A DNA stretch of 64,000 bases from Rhodoferax sp. BAB1 (GTDB lineage: Bacteria; Pseudomonadota; Gammaproteobacteria; Burkholderiales; Burkholderiaceae_C): positions 702,001 to 766,000 of the forward strand of contig NZ_CP054424.1 in assembly GCF_013334205.1 (NCBI RefSeq), given 5' to 3'. Both the position numbers and the translations under genes were made by a program. This document shows positions 50,388 to 59,448 of the stretch, piece after piece (the first letter of the stretch is position 1; each line of letters opens with the position of its first letter). Below the pieces are notes generated by a model, which saw only the letters and a program-made list of their open reading frames with translations, was not told the DNA's origin and ran no database searches.

Positions 50388-51320
50388 TCAGTAGCGCGGC
50401 GCCTGCGACAGCTCGGCGTGCAGCTCGCTATAAATTCTGTAGCGCGACGGGCTGATGCCCGTTCCCCCGGCCTTTTCATCCACCGCGGCGATCACGCCGC
50501 AGCCCGGCTCGTGCAGGTGGCTGCAGTTGTAAAAGCGGCATTCACCCGCGTGCTCGCGCAGGTCCGGCATCAGGCCTGCCAGTTGCGCGGCCCCGATATG
50601 CTGCAGGCCGAACTCCTGGAAACCCGGTGAATCGAGCAGGGCCGTGCGATGGGCCGCATCGACCCAGTACCAGCGGGTGCTGGTGGTGGTGTGCTTGCCC
50701 GAGTTGAGCGCGGTGGAAATCTCACCCGTCGGGGCCTGGGCGCCCGGCACCAGCCGGTTGATCAGCGTACTTTTACCCGCGCCCGAAGGACCCAGCACCA
50801 GCGTTGCGCGTCCGTCGAGTTCCTGTTGCAGGGCGGCCAGGGTGTCGTCGCTGCCGGCGCCCTGTGCCTTCAGGCTCAGGGGCAGCACGGTGTAGCCCAT
50901 GCGCCGGTAAGGCTCCAGCCGGGCCCAGGCGCGTGCAAACAGCTCGGGCAGGTCGCTCTTGTTGAGCACGATCAGCGGTCGGATGCGTTCGGCCTCGGCG
51001 GCTATCAGCGCGCGGGCCAGCTGGCTCTCGGAAAATTCGGGTTCTGCAGCGATCAGGATCAGCACCTGGTCCAGGTTCGCGGCGAAGCTCTTGGTGCGGA
51101 TCTCGTCCTGGCGGTAGAAGAGATTGCGCCGCGGCTCCACCTTCTCGATGCTGCCTTCGTCGGTGCTGGCCAGCCAGAGCACGCGGTCGCCGACCACGGC
51201 CTGGCTTTTCTTGCCGCGCGGGTGGCAGATCAGTTGCCGGCCTTCCGGTGTTTCCACCACCACGTGGCGGCCATGGCTGGCCACGACCAGGCCTCGTTCG
51301 AGTTCGGGTGTCTTGCTCAA
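50388..51320 (-). CDS. rsgA: ribosome small-subunit GTPase RsgA
   Basis: RsgA checks late 30S assembly. The 310-residue product shows the circularly permuted GTPase order: G4 VLNKSDLPEL (~118), G1 GPSGAGKSTLINRL (~180), G3 DSPGFQEFGL (~230), preceded by an OB fold and followed by a zinc knuckle (ECRFYNCSHLHEPGCGV, ~256-272). The 5' end overlaps the pterin dehydratase stop by four bases. Confidence 0.97.
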   Translation of the reverse strand: MSKTPELERGLVVASHGRHVVVETPEGRQLICHPRGKKSQAVVGDRVLWLASTDEGSIEKVEPRRNLFYRQDEIRTKSFAANLDQVLILIAAEPEFSESQLARALIAAEAERIRPLIVLNKSDLPELFARAWARLEPYRRMGYTVLPLSLKAQGAGSDDTLAALQQELDGRATLVLGPSGAGKSTLINRLVPGAQAPTGEISTALNSGKHTTTSTRWYWVDAAHRTALLDSPGFQEFGLQHIGAAQLAGLMPDLREHAGECRFYNCSHLHEPGCGVIAAVDEKAGGTGISPSRYRIYSELHAELSQAPRY

Positions 51321-51643
51321 ACGCTGCCTCGCAGGGCATCAATCTGGGCCGCACATTCAAAGTCGATGCGCGTGATGCCGCCGGCATCGTGCGTGCGCCA
51401 GGCCACTGTGCAGTGCCGGTAGCCCAGTTGCATGTCGGGATGGTGATCCCGCCCTTGCGCGATCCAGGCCACGGCATTGGCGAAGGCCATGACTTCGGCG
51501 TAGCTGGCGAATTCGTAGCGCCGGGCGATGGCCAGGTCCGCGCCGTCGCCCTGCAGCGTCCAGCCTGGGTGCTGGGCCAGTTGGGTCACGAGCTCGGTCG
51601 GGCCCAGGGGGCGGCGTGCATTGCCCTGCGGCGCGCTGCTCAT
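51317..51643 (-). CDS. pterin-4a-carbinolamine dehydratase
   Basis: A 108-residue PCD/DCoH-family protein with the signature RDHHPDMQLGYRHCTVAW followed by HDAGGIT, including the active-site histidines. The family dehydrates 4a-hydroxytetrahydropterin and recycles the cofactor of aromatic amino-acid hydroxylases. No phenylalanine hydroxylase gene is nearby. It overlaps both the M48 protease and rsgA by four bases each, so the three are coupled. Confidence 0.93.
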   Translation of the reverse strand: MSSAPQGNARRPLGPTELVTQLAQHPGWTLQGDGADLAIARRYEFASYAEVMAFANAVAWIAQGRDHHPDMQLGYRHCTVAWRTHDAGGITRIDFECAAQIDALRGSV

Positions 51644-52956
51644 GCGAGGCCCAGTCGCGCCAGGCGCTGGCTGGCCGGTGGGTGCGAGTAGTAGAAGGCC
51701 ACGTAGAGCGGGTCCGGTGTCAGGGTCGAGGCGTTGTCTTCGTAGAGCTTGAGCAGGGCACTGGCCAGCGCCGAGCCCTGGGTCTGCGTGGCGGCGTAGG
51801 CATCGGCTTCGAACTCGTGCTTGCGCGAGGACAGCGCCATGATCGGTGCAATGAAAAAGCTGAACACCGGGGACACCAGCACGAACAGCAGCAGGGCCAG
51901 GGCATCGTTGGGCACGGCGGTCGCCGCATCCAGCGCGGGCACCAGCAGCTGCAGGCTGGGTGTTACACCCAGGCCGGTGTAGAACCAGGCCTGCGTGGCC
52001 AGCCAGCCCAGCAGGGTGAAACCGGCCAGGCTGAGGGCGAACAGGCTCACGATGCGCTTGAGGATGTGCTTGTGCTTGAAGTGGCCCAGTTCGTGCGCGA
52101 GCACGGCATCGACCTCGTCGGGGGTCAGCTTGTTGAGCAGGGTGTCGAAGAAGACCACGCGCTTGGCGGCACCGAAGCCGGTGAAGTAGGCGTTGGCGTG
52201 GGCGCTGCGCCGGCTGCCGTCCATCACGTACAGGCCCTTGGCGGAAAAACCGCAGCGTTGCATCAGCGCGGTCACGCGCGCCTTCAGGGTCTCGTCTTCC
52301 AGCGGCTGGAACTTGTTGAACAGCGGGGCGATGAAGGTCGGGTAGATCAGCAGCAACAGCAGGTTGAAACCCATCCAAACGCACCAGGCCCAGAGCCACC
52401 AGCCGGGGCCGGCTGCACCCATGAGCCAGAGGATGAGGGCCGCGATGGGCAGGCCGATCAGCGTGCCCAGCACGGTGGATTTCACGAGGTCGGCCAGCCA
52501 GAGATTGAGGGTCATCTTGTTGAAGCCGAAACGCTGTTCGATCACGAAGGTCTGGTACAGGGTGAGCGGCAACTCGATCAGGCCACCGATCAGCACAAAA
52601 CCGGCGATCAGCGCCAGCTGTTGCCACATGCCGCCGCCCAGCGCCTGCAGCAGGGCCTGGTTCAGGGCGTCCAGGCCGCCCAGCAGTGTCCAGCCCAGCA
52701 GCAGGGCCGCGCCCACCGCGGTCTCCAGCAGGCCGAAGCGAACCTTGGCCACCGTGTAGTCGGCGGCCTTCTGGTGCGCAGCCAGCGACAGGGTATGGGC
52801 AAAGGCCGTGGGCACGGTGGCACGGTGCTGCGCCACATGACGCACCTGGCGCGTGGCCAGCCAGAACTTGAGGGCCAGGCCCAGCAGCAGGGCAGCGGCA
52901 AAGACCAGGGTCAGAGCCAGGCTGGGATTGAAGGCGGGAGCAGAGACAGCGTTCAT
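51640..52956 (-). CDS. M48 family (Ste24/CAAX-type) membrane metalloprotease
   Basis: A 438-residue integral membrane zinc protease with about seven hydrophobic segments. The zinc site is [14 protein letters not shown] (~298-311) with the third ligand Glu in [12 protein letters not shown] (~380). The N-terminal half resembles the Ste24 CAAX-peptidase extension ([20 protein letters not shown] domain). Bacteria lack CAAX proteins, so its substrate is probably a misfolded or processed membrane protein. The start is ATG 52956 ([15 protein letters not shown]); orn is divergent 37 bases away. Confidence 0.9.
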   Translation of the reverse strand: MNAVSAPAFNPSLALTLVFAAALLLGLALKFWLATRQVRHVAQHRATVPTAFAHTLSLAAHQKAADYTVAKVRFGLLETAVGAALLLGWTLLGGLDALNQALLQALGGGMWQQLALIAGFVLIGGLIELPLTLYQTFVIEQRFGFNKMTLNLWLADLVKSTVLGTLIGLPIAALILWLMGAAGPGWWLWAWCVWMGFNLLLLLIYPTFIAPLFNKFQPLEDETLKARVTALMQRCGFSAKGLYVMDGSRRSAHANAYFTGFGAAKRVVFFDTLLNKLTPDEVDAVLAHELGHFKHKHILKRIVSLFALSLAGFTLLGWLATQAWFYTGLGVTPSLQLLVPALDAATAVPNDALALLLFVLVSPVFSFFIAPIMALSSRKHEFEADAYAATQTQGSALASALLKLYEDNASTLTPDPLYVAFYYSHPPASQRLARLGLA

Positions 52957-52993
52957 GGGCGAGGAGTTTAGGTCATCGGCGACAATCGGGCCC

Positions 52994-53563
52994 ATGAGCG
53001 ACAACGTGACCCCACTTGGCAAATCCGATCTCAACCTGGTCTGGCTCGATTGCGAGATGACCGGCCTGGACCCTGAAAAAGAACGCCTGATTGAAATCGC
53101 CGTCATCGTGACCGGCCCGAACCTGGAACCCCGTATCGAAGGCCCGGTGCTGGTGATCCACCAGGGCGACGAGATCCTGGGCAAGATGGACGCCTGGAAC
53201 AAGGGCACCCACGGCCGCAGCGGCCTGATCGACAAGGTCAAGGCCTCGACCATGACCGAAGCCGAGGCCGAAGCCTTGCTGATCGCCTTCCTGGCCAAGT
53301 ACGTACCCAAGGGCGTTTCGCCCATGTGCGGCAACAGCATCGGCCAGGACCGGCGTTTCCTGGTCAAGTACATGCCCAAGCTGGAAGCCTTTTTTCACTA
53401 CCGCAATGTGGACGTGAGCACCTTCAAGGAGCTGGCGCGCCGCTGGCGGCCCGAGGTCTACAGCGGCTTCAAGAAGGCGCAGAAACACACGGCCCTGGCC
53501 GATGTGCACGAGTCCATCGACGAACTGCTGCACTACCGCGAGCACTTCCTCAAGCTGGCCTGA
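52994..53563 (+). CDS. orn: oligoribonuclease
   Basis: Orn degrades 2-5-nt RNA fragments and pGpG. The 189-residue DEDDh exonuclease has [20 protein letters not shown] (Asp, Glu), [16 protein letters not shown] (Asp) and [18 protein letters not shown] (His, Asp). ATG 52994 is chosen as the first family-like start. Confidence 0.97.
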   Translation: MSDNVTPLGKSDLNLVWLDCEMTGLDPEKERLIEIAVIVTGPNLEPRIEGPVLVIHQGDEILGKMDAWNKGTHGRSGLIDKVKASTMTEAEAEALLIAFLAKYVPKGVSPMCGNSIGQDRRFLVKYMPKLEAFFHYRNVDVSTFKELARRWRPEVYSGFKKAQKHTALADVHESIDELLHYREHFLKLA

Positions 53564-53584
53564 AACAGGTCGGGAGCACGCGAT

Positions 53585-53817
53585 TAGGTGAAAACCCTGA
53601 TCTGTGCCATAATTCGCCTTGCGCTGCAAAACGCAGCGCTTTTCGTGCATCTCCCCTCACACACCGGACTCCGGTTTCGATCTTCATGATCGTTTACCTG
53701 AATGAGTCCCCGGTCCCGGTCCTTAACCGGTGCAGGTTTTGTTTGATGGTTGATGTCTTTTAACCATCAGCGAAACACCCGCAGTCCCTGCGGCGTTCGC
53801 GTGTGAGAAAAATCTAA
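53585..53817 (+). promoter_or_regulatory. structured leader of the DEAD-box helicase gene
   Basis: An extended -10 element TGCCATAAT (53605-53613) lies after a weak -35 (TTAGGT, 53584-53589); a leader of about 195 nt follows. It contains a 7-bp hairpin GCGCTGC (53621-53627) / GCAGCGC (53633-53639) followed by TTTT, a small ACCGG/CCGGT hairpin, and an 8-bp hairpin TGATGGTT (53744-53751) / AACCATCA (53762-53769). A 25-codon frame (53686-53763) ends inside the last one. The first hairpin could instead end orn. Long leaders are common in cold-shock helicase mRNAs. Confidence 0.45.
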
Positions 53818-55698
53818 ATGACCGACGCTATTCAAGCGACGGGCGAGCTGTCGCCTGTCGAATCCATTCTTTCCACCGACACCGCCGTGGCGGTCGAGGC
53901 CGAAGTGAGCTCTGCTCCCAATGGCTTCGTGCAGCTGGGCCTGGCGCCCGAGCTGGTGCAGGCCGTGGCCGATCTCGGCTACACCCAGCCCACCACCGTG
54001 CAGGAACGTGCCATTCCCCTGGCCATGCCCACCGGTGCCGCGGGCGACGCCCAGCGCTATATCGACCTGATGGTCTCCAGCCAGACCGGCAGCGGCAAGA
54101 CCGCCGCCTTCCTGCTGCCCGTGCTGCACACCCTGCTCCAGCAGCAGGCCCAGGCCGCCGAGCAAGAGCGTGCCGCTTACGAACGCGCTGCTGCCGAAGC
54201 CGCCGCCAAGGGCGAGCCAGCTCCGAAGCGCCCCAAGCGCCAGGACCCGACCAACCCGCGCCATTTCAAGGCCGCTGCACCCGGCGCCCTGATCCTGTGC
54301 CCGACGCGCGAGCTGGCCCAGCAGGTGGCGCACGACGCCATCGAACTGGTCAAGCATTGCCGTGGCCTGCGCATCGCCAATGTGGTGGGTGGCATGCCCT
54401 ACCAGCTCCAGATCGCCAAGCTGCAGAACGCCAACCTGGTGGTGGCCACGCCCGGCCGTCTGCTGGACCTGCAGCGCTCCATGCAGATCAAGCTCGACCA
54501 GGTCCAGTTCCTGGTGGTGGACGAGGCCGACCGTATGCTCGACCTCGGCTTCTCCGACGACCTCGCCGAAGTCAACCAGCTGACCGCCCAGCGCCGCCAG
54601 ACCATGATGTTCAGCGCCACCTTTGCGCCGCGCATTCAACAACTGGCCATGCGCGTGATGCACGACAACGGCTCCGGCGTGAAGAAGGTGCAGATCGACT
54701 CGCCGCAGGAAAAACACGCCAACATCAAGCAGACCCTGTTCTGGGCCGACAACGCCCAGCACAAGCGCCAACTGCTCGACCACTGGTTGCGTGACGCCTC
54801 GATCGACCAGGCCATCGTGTTCGCCAGCACCCAGGTGGAGTGCGACGGCCTGGCCAACGACCTGCAGCAGGATGGCTTCTCCGCCGTCGCGCTGCACGGC
54901 GCCCTGAGCCAGGGCCTGCGCAACCGCCGCCTGATGGCGCTGCGCCAGGGCCAGGTGCAGATCCTGGTGGCCACCGACGTTGCCGCACGCGGCATCGACG
55001 TGCCCACCATCACCCACGTCTTCAACTTCGGCCTGCCGATGAAGGCCGAGGACTACACGCACCGTATCGGCCGCACTGGCCGCGCTGGTCGCGACGGCCT
55101 GGCCATCACCTTTGCCGAGTTCCGCGACCGTCGCAAGATTTTCGACATCGAGGCCTACAGCAAGCAGCCCATCAAGGCGGAAGTCATTCCTGGCATGGAG
55201 CCCAAGCAGCGCATGCCCGAGTCGCGTCCCGGCTCCAACTTCGGTGGCCGCAACAGCCGTGGTGGCAATGACAACTTCTCGCGCGACCGCAAGTTCGGTG
55301 GCGGTGGTGCTCCCCGTGGTGGCTTCGGCGGCGGCAACAACCGTGGTGATTTTGGTGGTGCCCCCCGCGGTGGCGACTTCGCTGCGCCGCGTGGAGATTT
55401 CGGCGCCCCCCGTGCCGGTTTCGGCGACCGTGATGCCCGCAGCCCGTACCAGGCCCGTGACGGCGGTTATCAGAACCGTGGCCATGAGGGTGCGCCCGAA
55501 GGCCGCAGCTACGAGCGCAAGGGCGGTTTCAACGACCGCTTCGCCGGCGACGGCCGTCGTGAAGGTGCCGCACCGCGCGGCGATTTCGCAGCGCGCAAAC
55601 CGGCCTTCGGCAGCAAGCCTTCGTACGCCAAGCCCGGCACCGGCAAGGTCTTCGTGCCGCGTGATGCAGCCAAGCGCTCCCCGCGTCCGGCCCGCTGA
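53818..55698 (+). CDS. DEAD-box ATP-dependent RNA helicase
   Basis: A 626-residue RNA helicase. Visible motifs: Q motif YTQPTTVQERAIP (~60-72), Walker A SSQTGSGKTAAF (~86-97), PTRELAQQV, DEAD box VVDEADRMLD (~235-244), SAT, and C-terminal TDVAARGID and HRIGRTGRAGRDG (~410-425). An insert rich in Ala, Glu, Lys and Pro (~125-150) separates motifs I and Ia. A Gly/Arg-rich tail (~480-620) with FGGG, RGGF and NNRGDFGG-type repeats should bind RNA. It resembles RhlE-type cold-shock and ribosome-assembly helicases. Confidence 0.95.
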   Translation: MTDAIQATGELSPVESILSTDTAVAVEAEVSSAPNGFVQLGLAPELVQAVADLGYTQPTTVQERAIPLAMPTGAAGDAQRYIDLMVSSQTGSGKTAAFLLPVLHTLLQQQAQAAEQERAAYERAAAEAAAKGEPAPKRPKRQDPTNPRHFKAAAPGALILCPTRELAQQVAHDAIELVKHCRGLRIANVVGGMPYQLQIAKLQNANLVVATPGRLLDLQRSMQIKLDQVQFLVVDEADRMLDLGFSDDLAEVNQLTAQRRQTMMFSATFAPRIQQLAMRVMHDNGSGVKKVQIDSPQEKHANIKQTLFWADNAQHKRQLLDHWLRDASIDQAIVFASTQVECDGLANDLQQDGFSAVALHGALSQGLRNRRLMALRQGQVQILVATDVAARGIDVPTITHVFNFGLPMKAEDYTHRIGRTGRAGRDGLAITFAEFRDRRKIFDIEAYSKQPIKAEVIPGMEPKQRMPESRPGSNFGGRNSRGGNDNFSRDRKFGGGGAPRGGFGGGNNRGDFGGAPRGGDFAAPRGDFGAPRAGFGDRDARSPYQARDGGYQNRGHEGAPEGRSYERKGGFNDRFAGDGRREGAAPRGDFAARKPAFGSKPSYAKPGTGKVFVPRDAAKRSPRPAR

Positions 55699-55718
55699 TC
55701 AGCCAGCGACCTGATGCA

Positions 55719-55750
55719 AACCCGCCCGCAGTGATGCTGGCGGGTTTTTT
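55719..55750 (+). terminator. intrinsic terminator after the helicase gene
   Basis: AACCCGCC (55719-55726) pairs with GGCGGGTT (55739-55746), an 8-bp stem followed by TTTTTTC. It lies 20 bases after the helicase stop. Confidence 0.9.
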
Positions 55751-55755
55751 CTTGC

Positions 55756-56214
55756 CTATTCGAGACGCAGACTGTCTCCGCTGACCACCAGGCGCTTGCC
55801 GGGTGGGGGGGTGAGCCAGGCGCGTGCCGGCTCGGGCGCCAGGCCGTAGGTGAAGCTGATGGACCCGCCCGGCGTGCCGCCGTAACCGCTGGTTTCACCC
55901 AGGGCGGTGAAGGGCAAGCGGGCCTGCGTGCCATCGCTGCAACTCAGGTTCATGCTGCCGCTGGCCGTGGCGGTGTAGCGCAGGCTGCCCATGCAGCTGA
56001 GCGCGGGCTCGACCTCGCTGCGCAACTGCAGCTTGCCGCTGCGATCGGTGTAAAGCAGCATGTCGCCCGTGAGGACGCGCTCGCCGATCACGGCCAGGGC
56101 GGAGGCGGGCGAGGCCAGCGCGCGCATGGTCGCATCGTTGATGGCGGCGCAACCGCCCAGCAGCAAAGCCCCTGCCAGCAGCAGGACCGGACGGAGATAG
56201 GCATGGAATTTCAT
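55756..56214 (-). CDS. putative lipoprotein
   Basis: A 152-residue protein with a lipoprotein signal peptide and lipobox LLGGC (acylated Cys at ~22), then a beta-rich domain (LLYTDRSGKLQLRSE, YTATASGSMNLSCSDG, GGSISFTYGLAPEPARAW). The residue after the Cys is Ala, so export to the outer membrane is likely. I know no specific function. It is convergent with the helicase. Confidence 0.75.
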   Translation of the reverse strand: MKFHAYLRPVLLLAGALLLGGCAAINDATMRALASPASALAVIGERVLTGDMLLYTDRSGKLQLRSEVEPALSCMGSLRYTATASGSMNLSCSDGTQARLPFTALGETSGYGGTPGGSISFTYGLAPEPARAWLTPPPGKRLVVSGDSLRLE

Positions 56215-56285
56215 GGTGGGGCCATCATAGAATACCGGCCAGCGGGCACAAGACCCGGCTGGTTCTCCGAAACAAAAGACGTCGT

Positions 56286-56435
56286 ATGGATAACGAAACC
56301 ACCATGCCCGGCCTGCTCACCATGCCGGGCACCCTGCAGGAAGATGCGAAGCGCAACCCGGGCCGCATCCTGCTTTACCGGCTGATCTTCGCCTCGGCCG
56401 TGCTGGCCCTGGGGCTTGGCCTCTGGCTCATTTGA
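56286..56435 (+). CDS. small single-helix membrane protein (49 residues)
   Basis: A 49-codon frame, ATG 56286 to TGA 56433-56435, with two MPGLLTMPGT-type repeats (MPGL, MPGT) and a C-terminal transmembrane helix (YRLIFASAVLALGLGLWLI). No Shine-Dalgarno site is obvious (GACGTCGT precedes it). It lies in the gap between the divergent lipoprotein and the permease. It is plausible from the amphipathic and hydrophobic layout but not verified. Confidence 0.45.
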   Translation: MDNETTMPGLLTMPGTLQEDAKRNPGRILLYRLIFASAVLALGLGLWLI

Positions 56436-56483
56436 GCGGCCGGCCTCCCGGGGCCCTGGGATGAACTGGAATGCGACGGACGC

Positions 56484-57998
56484 TCAGTGGGCGTCTGCTG
56501 ACTTTGCGGCTTCCACGGCCTCACGCGAATCGCCGCTGGCTCCGTTGAAGAACAGGTTCAGCAGCACGGCGCTGATGGACGCCAGCAAGATGCCCGACTC
56601 GATCAGCGGGTGGATGTCATGGGGCATCCACTGCAGGTAGCGTGGTGCGATTAGCGGAATCATGCCTATGCCGATGGACACGGCGACGATGAAGAGGTTG
56701 TTGCGGTTGCTCTTGTAGTCCACCGACGCCAGGATCCGGATGCCTGTGGCCGCGACCATGCCGAACATGACCAGGCCTGCACCGCCCAGGACGAAGGTGG
56801 GCAGCGACTCCACGAGGGCCGCCATTTTGGGCAGCATGCCAAGCAGGACCAGGATGACGCCGGCTGCCACGCAAACGTAGCGGCTCTTCACACCCGTGAC
56901 ACCCACCAGACCGACGTTCTGCGAGAAGCTGGTGTATGGGAAGGTGTTGAAGACGCCACCGATCAGGGTGCCGAGGCCGTCGACCCGCAGGCCGGCGGAT
57001 AGCTGCTTCTGGTCGATCTTCTTGCCCGTGATGTCGGACAAGGCCAGGAACATGCCGGTGGACTCGATCATGACGACGATCATGACCAGGCTCATCGTCA
57101 CGATCAGGATCGGGTCGAACACCGGTGTTGCGATCTCGAACGGCAGCACAAAATCGACCCAGTTGGCCTTGGCCACCTTGTCGAAGTTCATCAGGCCCAT
57201 GACCGTTGCGATGACGGCGGCGATGATGATGCCTAGCAGCACGGAGATGTTGGCGATGAAGCCACGGGCAAACCTGGCGATTACAAGGATGGAGGCCAGC
57301 GAGACGGCGGCGATGGCAATGTGCGGCAGTTGCGCGTACTTCGGGTTCGCAACGGTGCCGACCAGCGCCAGGCCCTGCGGAACCGCCGGCACCATTGCCG
57401 GTGCGCTGGCGGCAGCGCCGGGCGCCACTGCCGCGCCGGCCATGCTCTTGACCGTGGCCAGCCACTGCGCGTGCTCGGGGTTGACGATCTGCGGCGCCGT
57501 CGGGCCGACCGGGACACCGAAGATCCAGTTGATGCCCACCCGCATCAGGCTGATGCCGATCACCGCGATGATCGTGCCGGTGACCACGGGCGGAAAGAAG
57601 CGCAGCATGCGACTGACCACGGGCGCCAGCAGGATGGATATCAACCCTGCGCCGATGATGGCCCCGAAGATGAGGCCCGCCCCTTCGACCCCGGGCTTGG
57701 CGTTGGCCATCGCCACCATGGGCGCCACGGCGGCAAAAGTCACACCCATCATGACGGGCAGGCGTATGCCGAACCACTGGGTCGCGCCAAACGCCTGAAT
57801 CAGGGTCACCAGGCCGCAGCAGAACAGGTCTGCCTGGATCAGCATGGTCACCTGCTCGGGGCTGAGCTTGAGCGCCCGGCCGACGATCAGCGGTACGGCG
57901 ACGGCGCCAGCGTACATCACCAGCACATGTTGCAGGCCCAGTGCGGTGAGTCTGCCGGTGGGCAGGCGCTCGTCGACGGGATGGACGGCAGTGGTCAT
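56484..57998 (-). CDS. NCS2/NAT family purine (xanthine/urate) permease
   Basis: A 504-residue inner-membrane nucleobase-proton symporter with about 14 hydrophobic segments. It has SFSQNVGLVGVTGVKSR, matching the NAT signature QNxGxxxxT, and MIESTGMFLALSDI. It lies beside urate-degradation genes, so xanthine or urate is the likely substrate. The start is ATG 57998 with AAGGAG upstream. A palindromic GntR-type site lies in its promoter region. Confidence 0.92.
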   Translation of the reverse strand: MTTAVHPVDERLPTGRLTALGLQHVLVMYAGAVAVPLIVGRALKLSPEQVTMLIQADLFCCGLVTLIQAFGATQWFGIRLPVMMGVTFAAVAPMVAMANAKPGVEGAGLIFGAIIGAGLISILLAPVVSRMLRFFPPVVTGTIIAVIGISLMRVGINWIFGVPVGPTAPQIVNPEHAQWLATVKSMAGAAVAPGAAASAPAMVPAVPQGLALVGTVANPKYAQLPHIAIAAVSLASILVIARFARGFIANISVLLGIIIAAVIATVMGLMNFDKVAKANWVDFVLPFEIATPVFDPILIVTMSLVMIVVMIESTGMFLALSDITGKKIDQKQLSAGLRVDGLGTLIGGVFNTFPYTSFSQNVGLVGVTGVKSRYVCVAAGVILVLLGMLPKMAALVESLPTFVLGGAGLVMFGMVAATGIRILASVDYKSNRNNLFIVAVSIGIGMIPLIAPRYLQWMPHDIHPLIESGILLASISAVLLNLFFNGASGDSREAVEAAKSADAH

Positions 57999-58044
57999 GG
58001 CAGTCTCCTTTGGGGTGTCTCGGGTACATATCGTATGCAGAACG

Positions 58045-58064
58045 GTATACACATTATGTGTACA
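58045..58064. promoter_or_regulatory. candidate GntR operator upstream of the permease
   Basis: TACACATTATGTGTA (58048-58062) is a 7-bp inverted repeat around one T, inside GTATACACATT. The GTATACAC half (58045-58052) is identical to the one in the gntR-uraH divergon at 62883-62890, so the same FCD-type regulator may bind both. It lies about 50 bases before the permease start. Confidence 0.55.
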
Positions 58065-58147
58065 AGAAGCGCCACGATGCTTGGGGTTTACCCGTGGCGC
58101 AGGCTGCCGAGGACGCGGGAGGACCGGCTTTCCTGCCGGGCGCAGGC

Positions 58148-59398
58148 TCAGGCTCCGAGCAGATCCAGCAGTGTGCGGGCCACCACCTTGGTTGCGCGGC
58201 GAAGGTCGTCGAGGACCAGATGCTCGTCGGCGCGTTTGGCATTGGATTCACGCACGGTGCGCGGGCCGGCGCCGTAGATGACGCCGGGAATGCCGCGCTC
58301 GACATACAGGCGCACATCGGTGTACAGCGGGGTGCCCAAGGCCGGGATGGCTTGGCCGAACAGCTCCTGGCCGTGCTTCTGGATCGCCTGCACGAGCGGG
58401 GCATTGCCGGCCAGCGGTTTCATGGCCCGGCACAGCAGCATGCGCTTGACCTCGACCCGGATCACCTTGCCGCCGCGCGGCGGGTTGAAGCTGGCCGCAG
58501 CCTGTTCGATCGTGCGGCGCAGGCTCGCCTCGACCTCGGCCGGATCTTCCTCGGGGATCATGCGGCGGTCAAGCTTGAGCACCACCTTGCCCGGGATCAC
58601 GTTGGTGTTGGTGCCACCCTGGATCAGGCCCACGTTGAGGTAGGGGTGGGTGATGCCTTCGACGTTCGAGCGGACCTTGAGGTAGTCGGCGTTGAGCCGG
58701 TAGAGGGCGTTGAGGATGTGGGTGGCGCCCTGCAGCGCATCGGTGCCGCTGTCGGGGATGGCCGCGTGTGCCATGTCGCCGTGCACCGTCACCTCCAGCT
58801 GCAGGCAGCCGTTGTGCGCGACCACCACTTGGTAGCTGAAGCCGGCGGCGATCATCAGGTCCGGCTTGGTCAGGCCCTTCTCCAGCAGCCAGCCGGGGCC
58901 GACCTCGCCTCCGTACTCCTCGTCGTAGGTCACGTGCAGTTCCACGCCACCCTTGAGCGGCGCACCCAGCGATTCGAGGGCGCGGATCGCGTAGGTGAAG
59001 CTGGCGATGTCGCACTTGCTCACCGCGGCCGCGCGACCGTAGATCTTGCCGCCTTCGATCTCGCCGCCATAGGGGTCGTGCGTCCAGCCTTCGCCGGGTG
59101 GTACCACGTCGCCGTGGGCGTTGAGCGCGATGGTCCTGCCGCCGGCGCCGTAGCGTCGGCGCACGATCAGGTTGGTAATGGTTTCCAGGCCGGCAGCTTG
59201 CACCTCGGCCTTGGGCACGGCGTGCTTTTCGGCCGCCAGGCCCATGCCGCCCAGCAGCTCGGCCGTGCGCTCGGCATGCGGCGCGTTGTTGCCCGGCGGG
59301 GTGTCGGTGGGCACGCGGATGAGTTCCTGCAGGAACTTCACTTCTTCGTCGAAGTGGGCGTCGATCCAGGCGTCGAGTTGCTGTTGCGGTGTGGTCAT
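58148..59398 (-). CDS. M20 family metallohydrolase (ArgE/DapE-like)
   Basis: A 416-residue di-zinc hydrolase of the M20 fold: LNAHGDVVPPGEG (first metal His and Asp), YDEEYGG (catalytic Glu), a small dimerisation domain (HGDMAHAAIPDSGTDA), and the late ligand His in ADEHLVLDDL. It resembles acetylornithine deacetylase / succinyl-DAP desuccinylase. Its place inside a purine-degradation cluster suggests an amide of the ureide pathway (for example a ureidoglycolate or formyl/carbamoyl compound), but this is inference. The stop is 149 bases before the permease start. Confidence 0.85.
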   Translation of the reverse strand: MTTPQQQLDAWIDAHFDEEVKFLQELIRVPTDTPPGNNAPHAERTAELLGGMGLAAEKHAVPKAEVQAAGLETITNLIVRRRYGAGGRTIALNAHGDVVPPGEGWTHDPYGGEIEGGKIYGRAAAVSKCDIASFTYAIRALESLGAPLKGGVELHVTYDEEYGGEVGPGWLLEKGLTKPDLMIAAGFSYQVVVAHNGCLQLEVTVHGDMAHAAIPDSGTDALQGATHILNALYRLNADYLKVRSNVEGITHPYLNVGLIQGGTNTNVIPGKVVLKLDRRMIPEEDPAEVEASLRRTIEQAAASFNPPRGGKVIRVEVKRMLLCRAMKPLAGNAPLVQAIQKHGQELFGQAIPALGTPLYTDVRLYVERGIPGVIYGAGPRTVRESNAKRADEHLVLDDLRRATKVVARTLLDLLGA

Positions 59399-59448
59399 GG
59401 TGATAGGTGTATGTGGGCCTCGCCAGGCTCGGCCCGGATGGAACAGGG

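Noticed and set aside
53686..53763. The 25-codon frame in the helicase leader as a stand-alone gene
   Set aside because: No ribosome site and no recognisable product; kept only as a possible regulatory frame in the leader.
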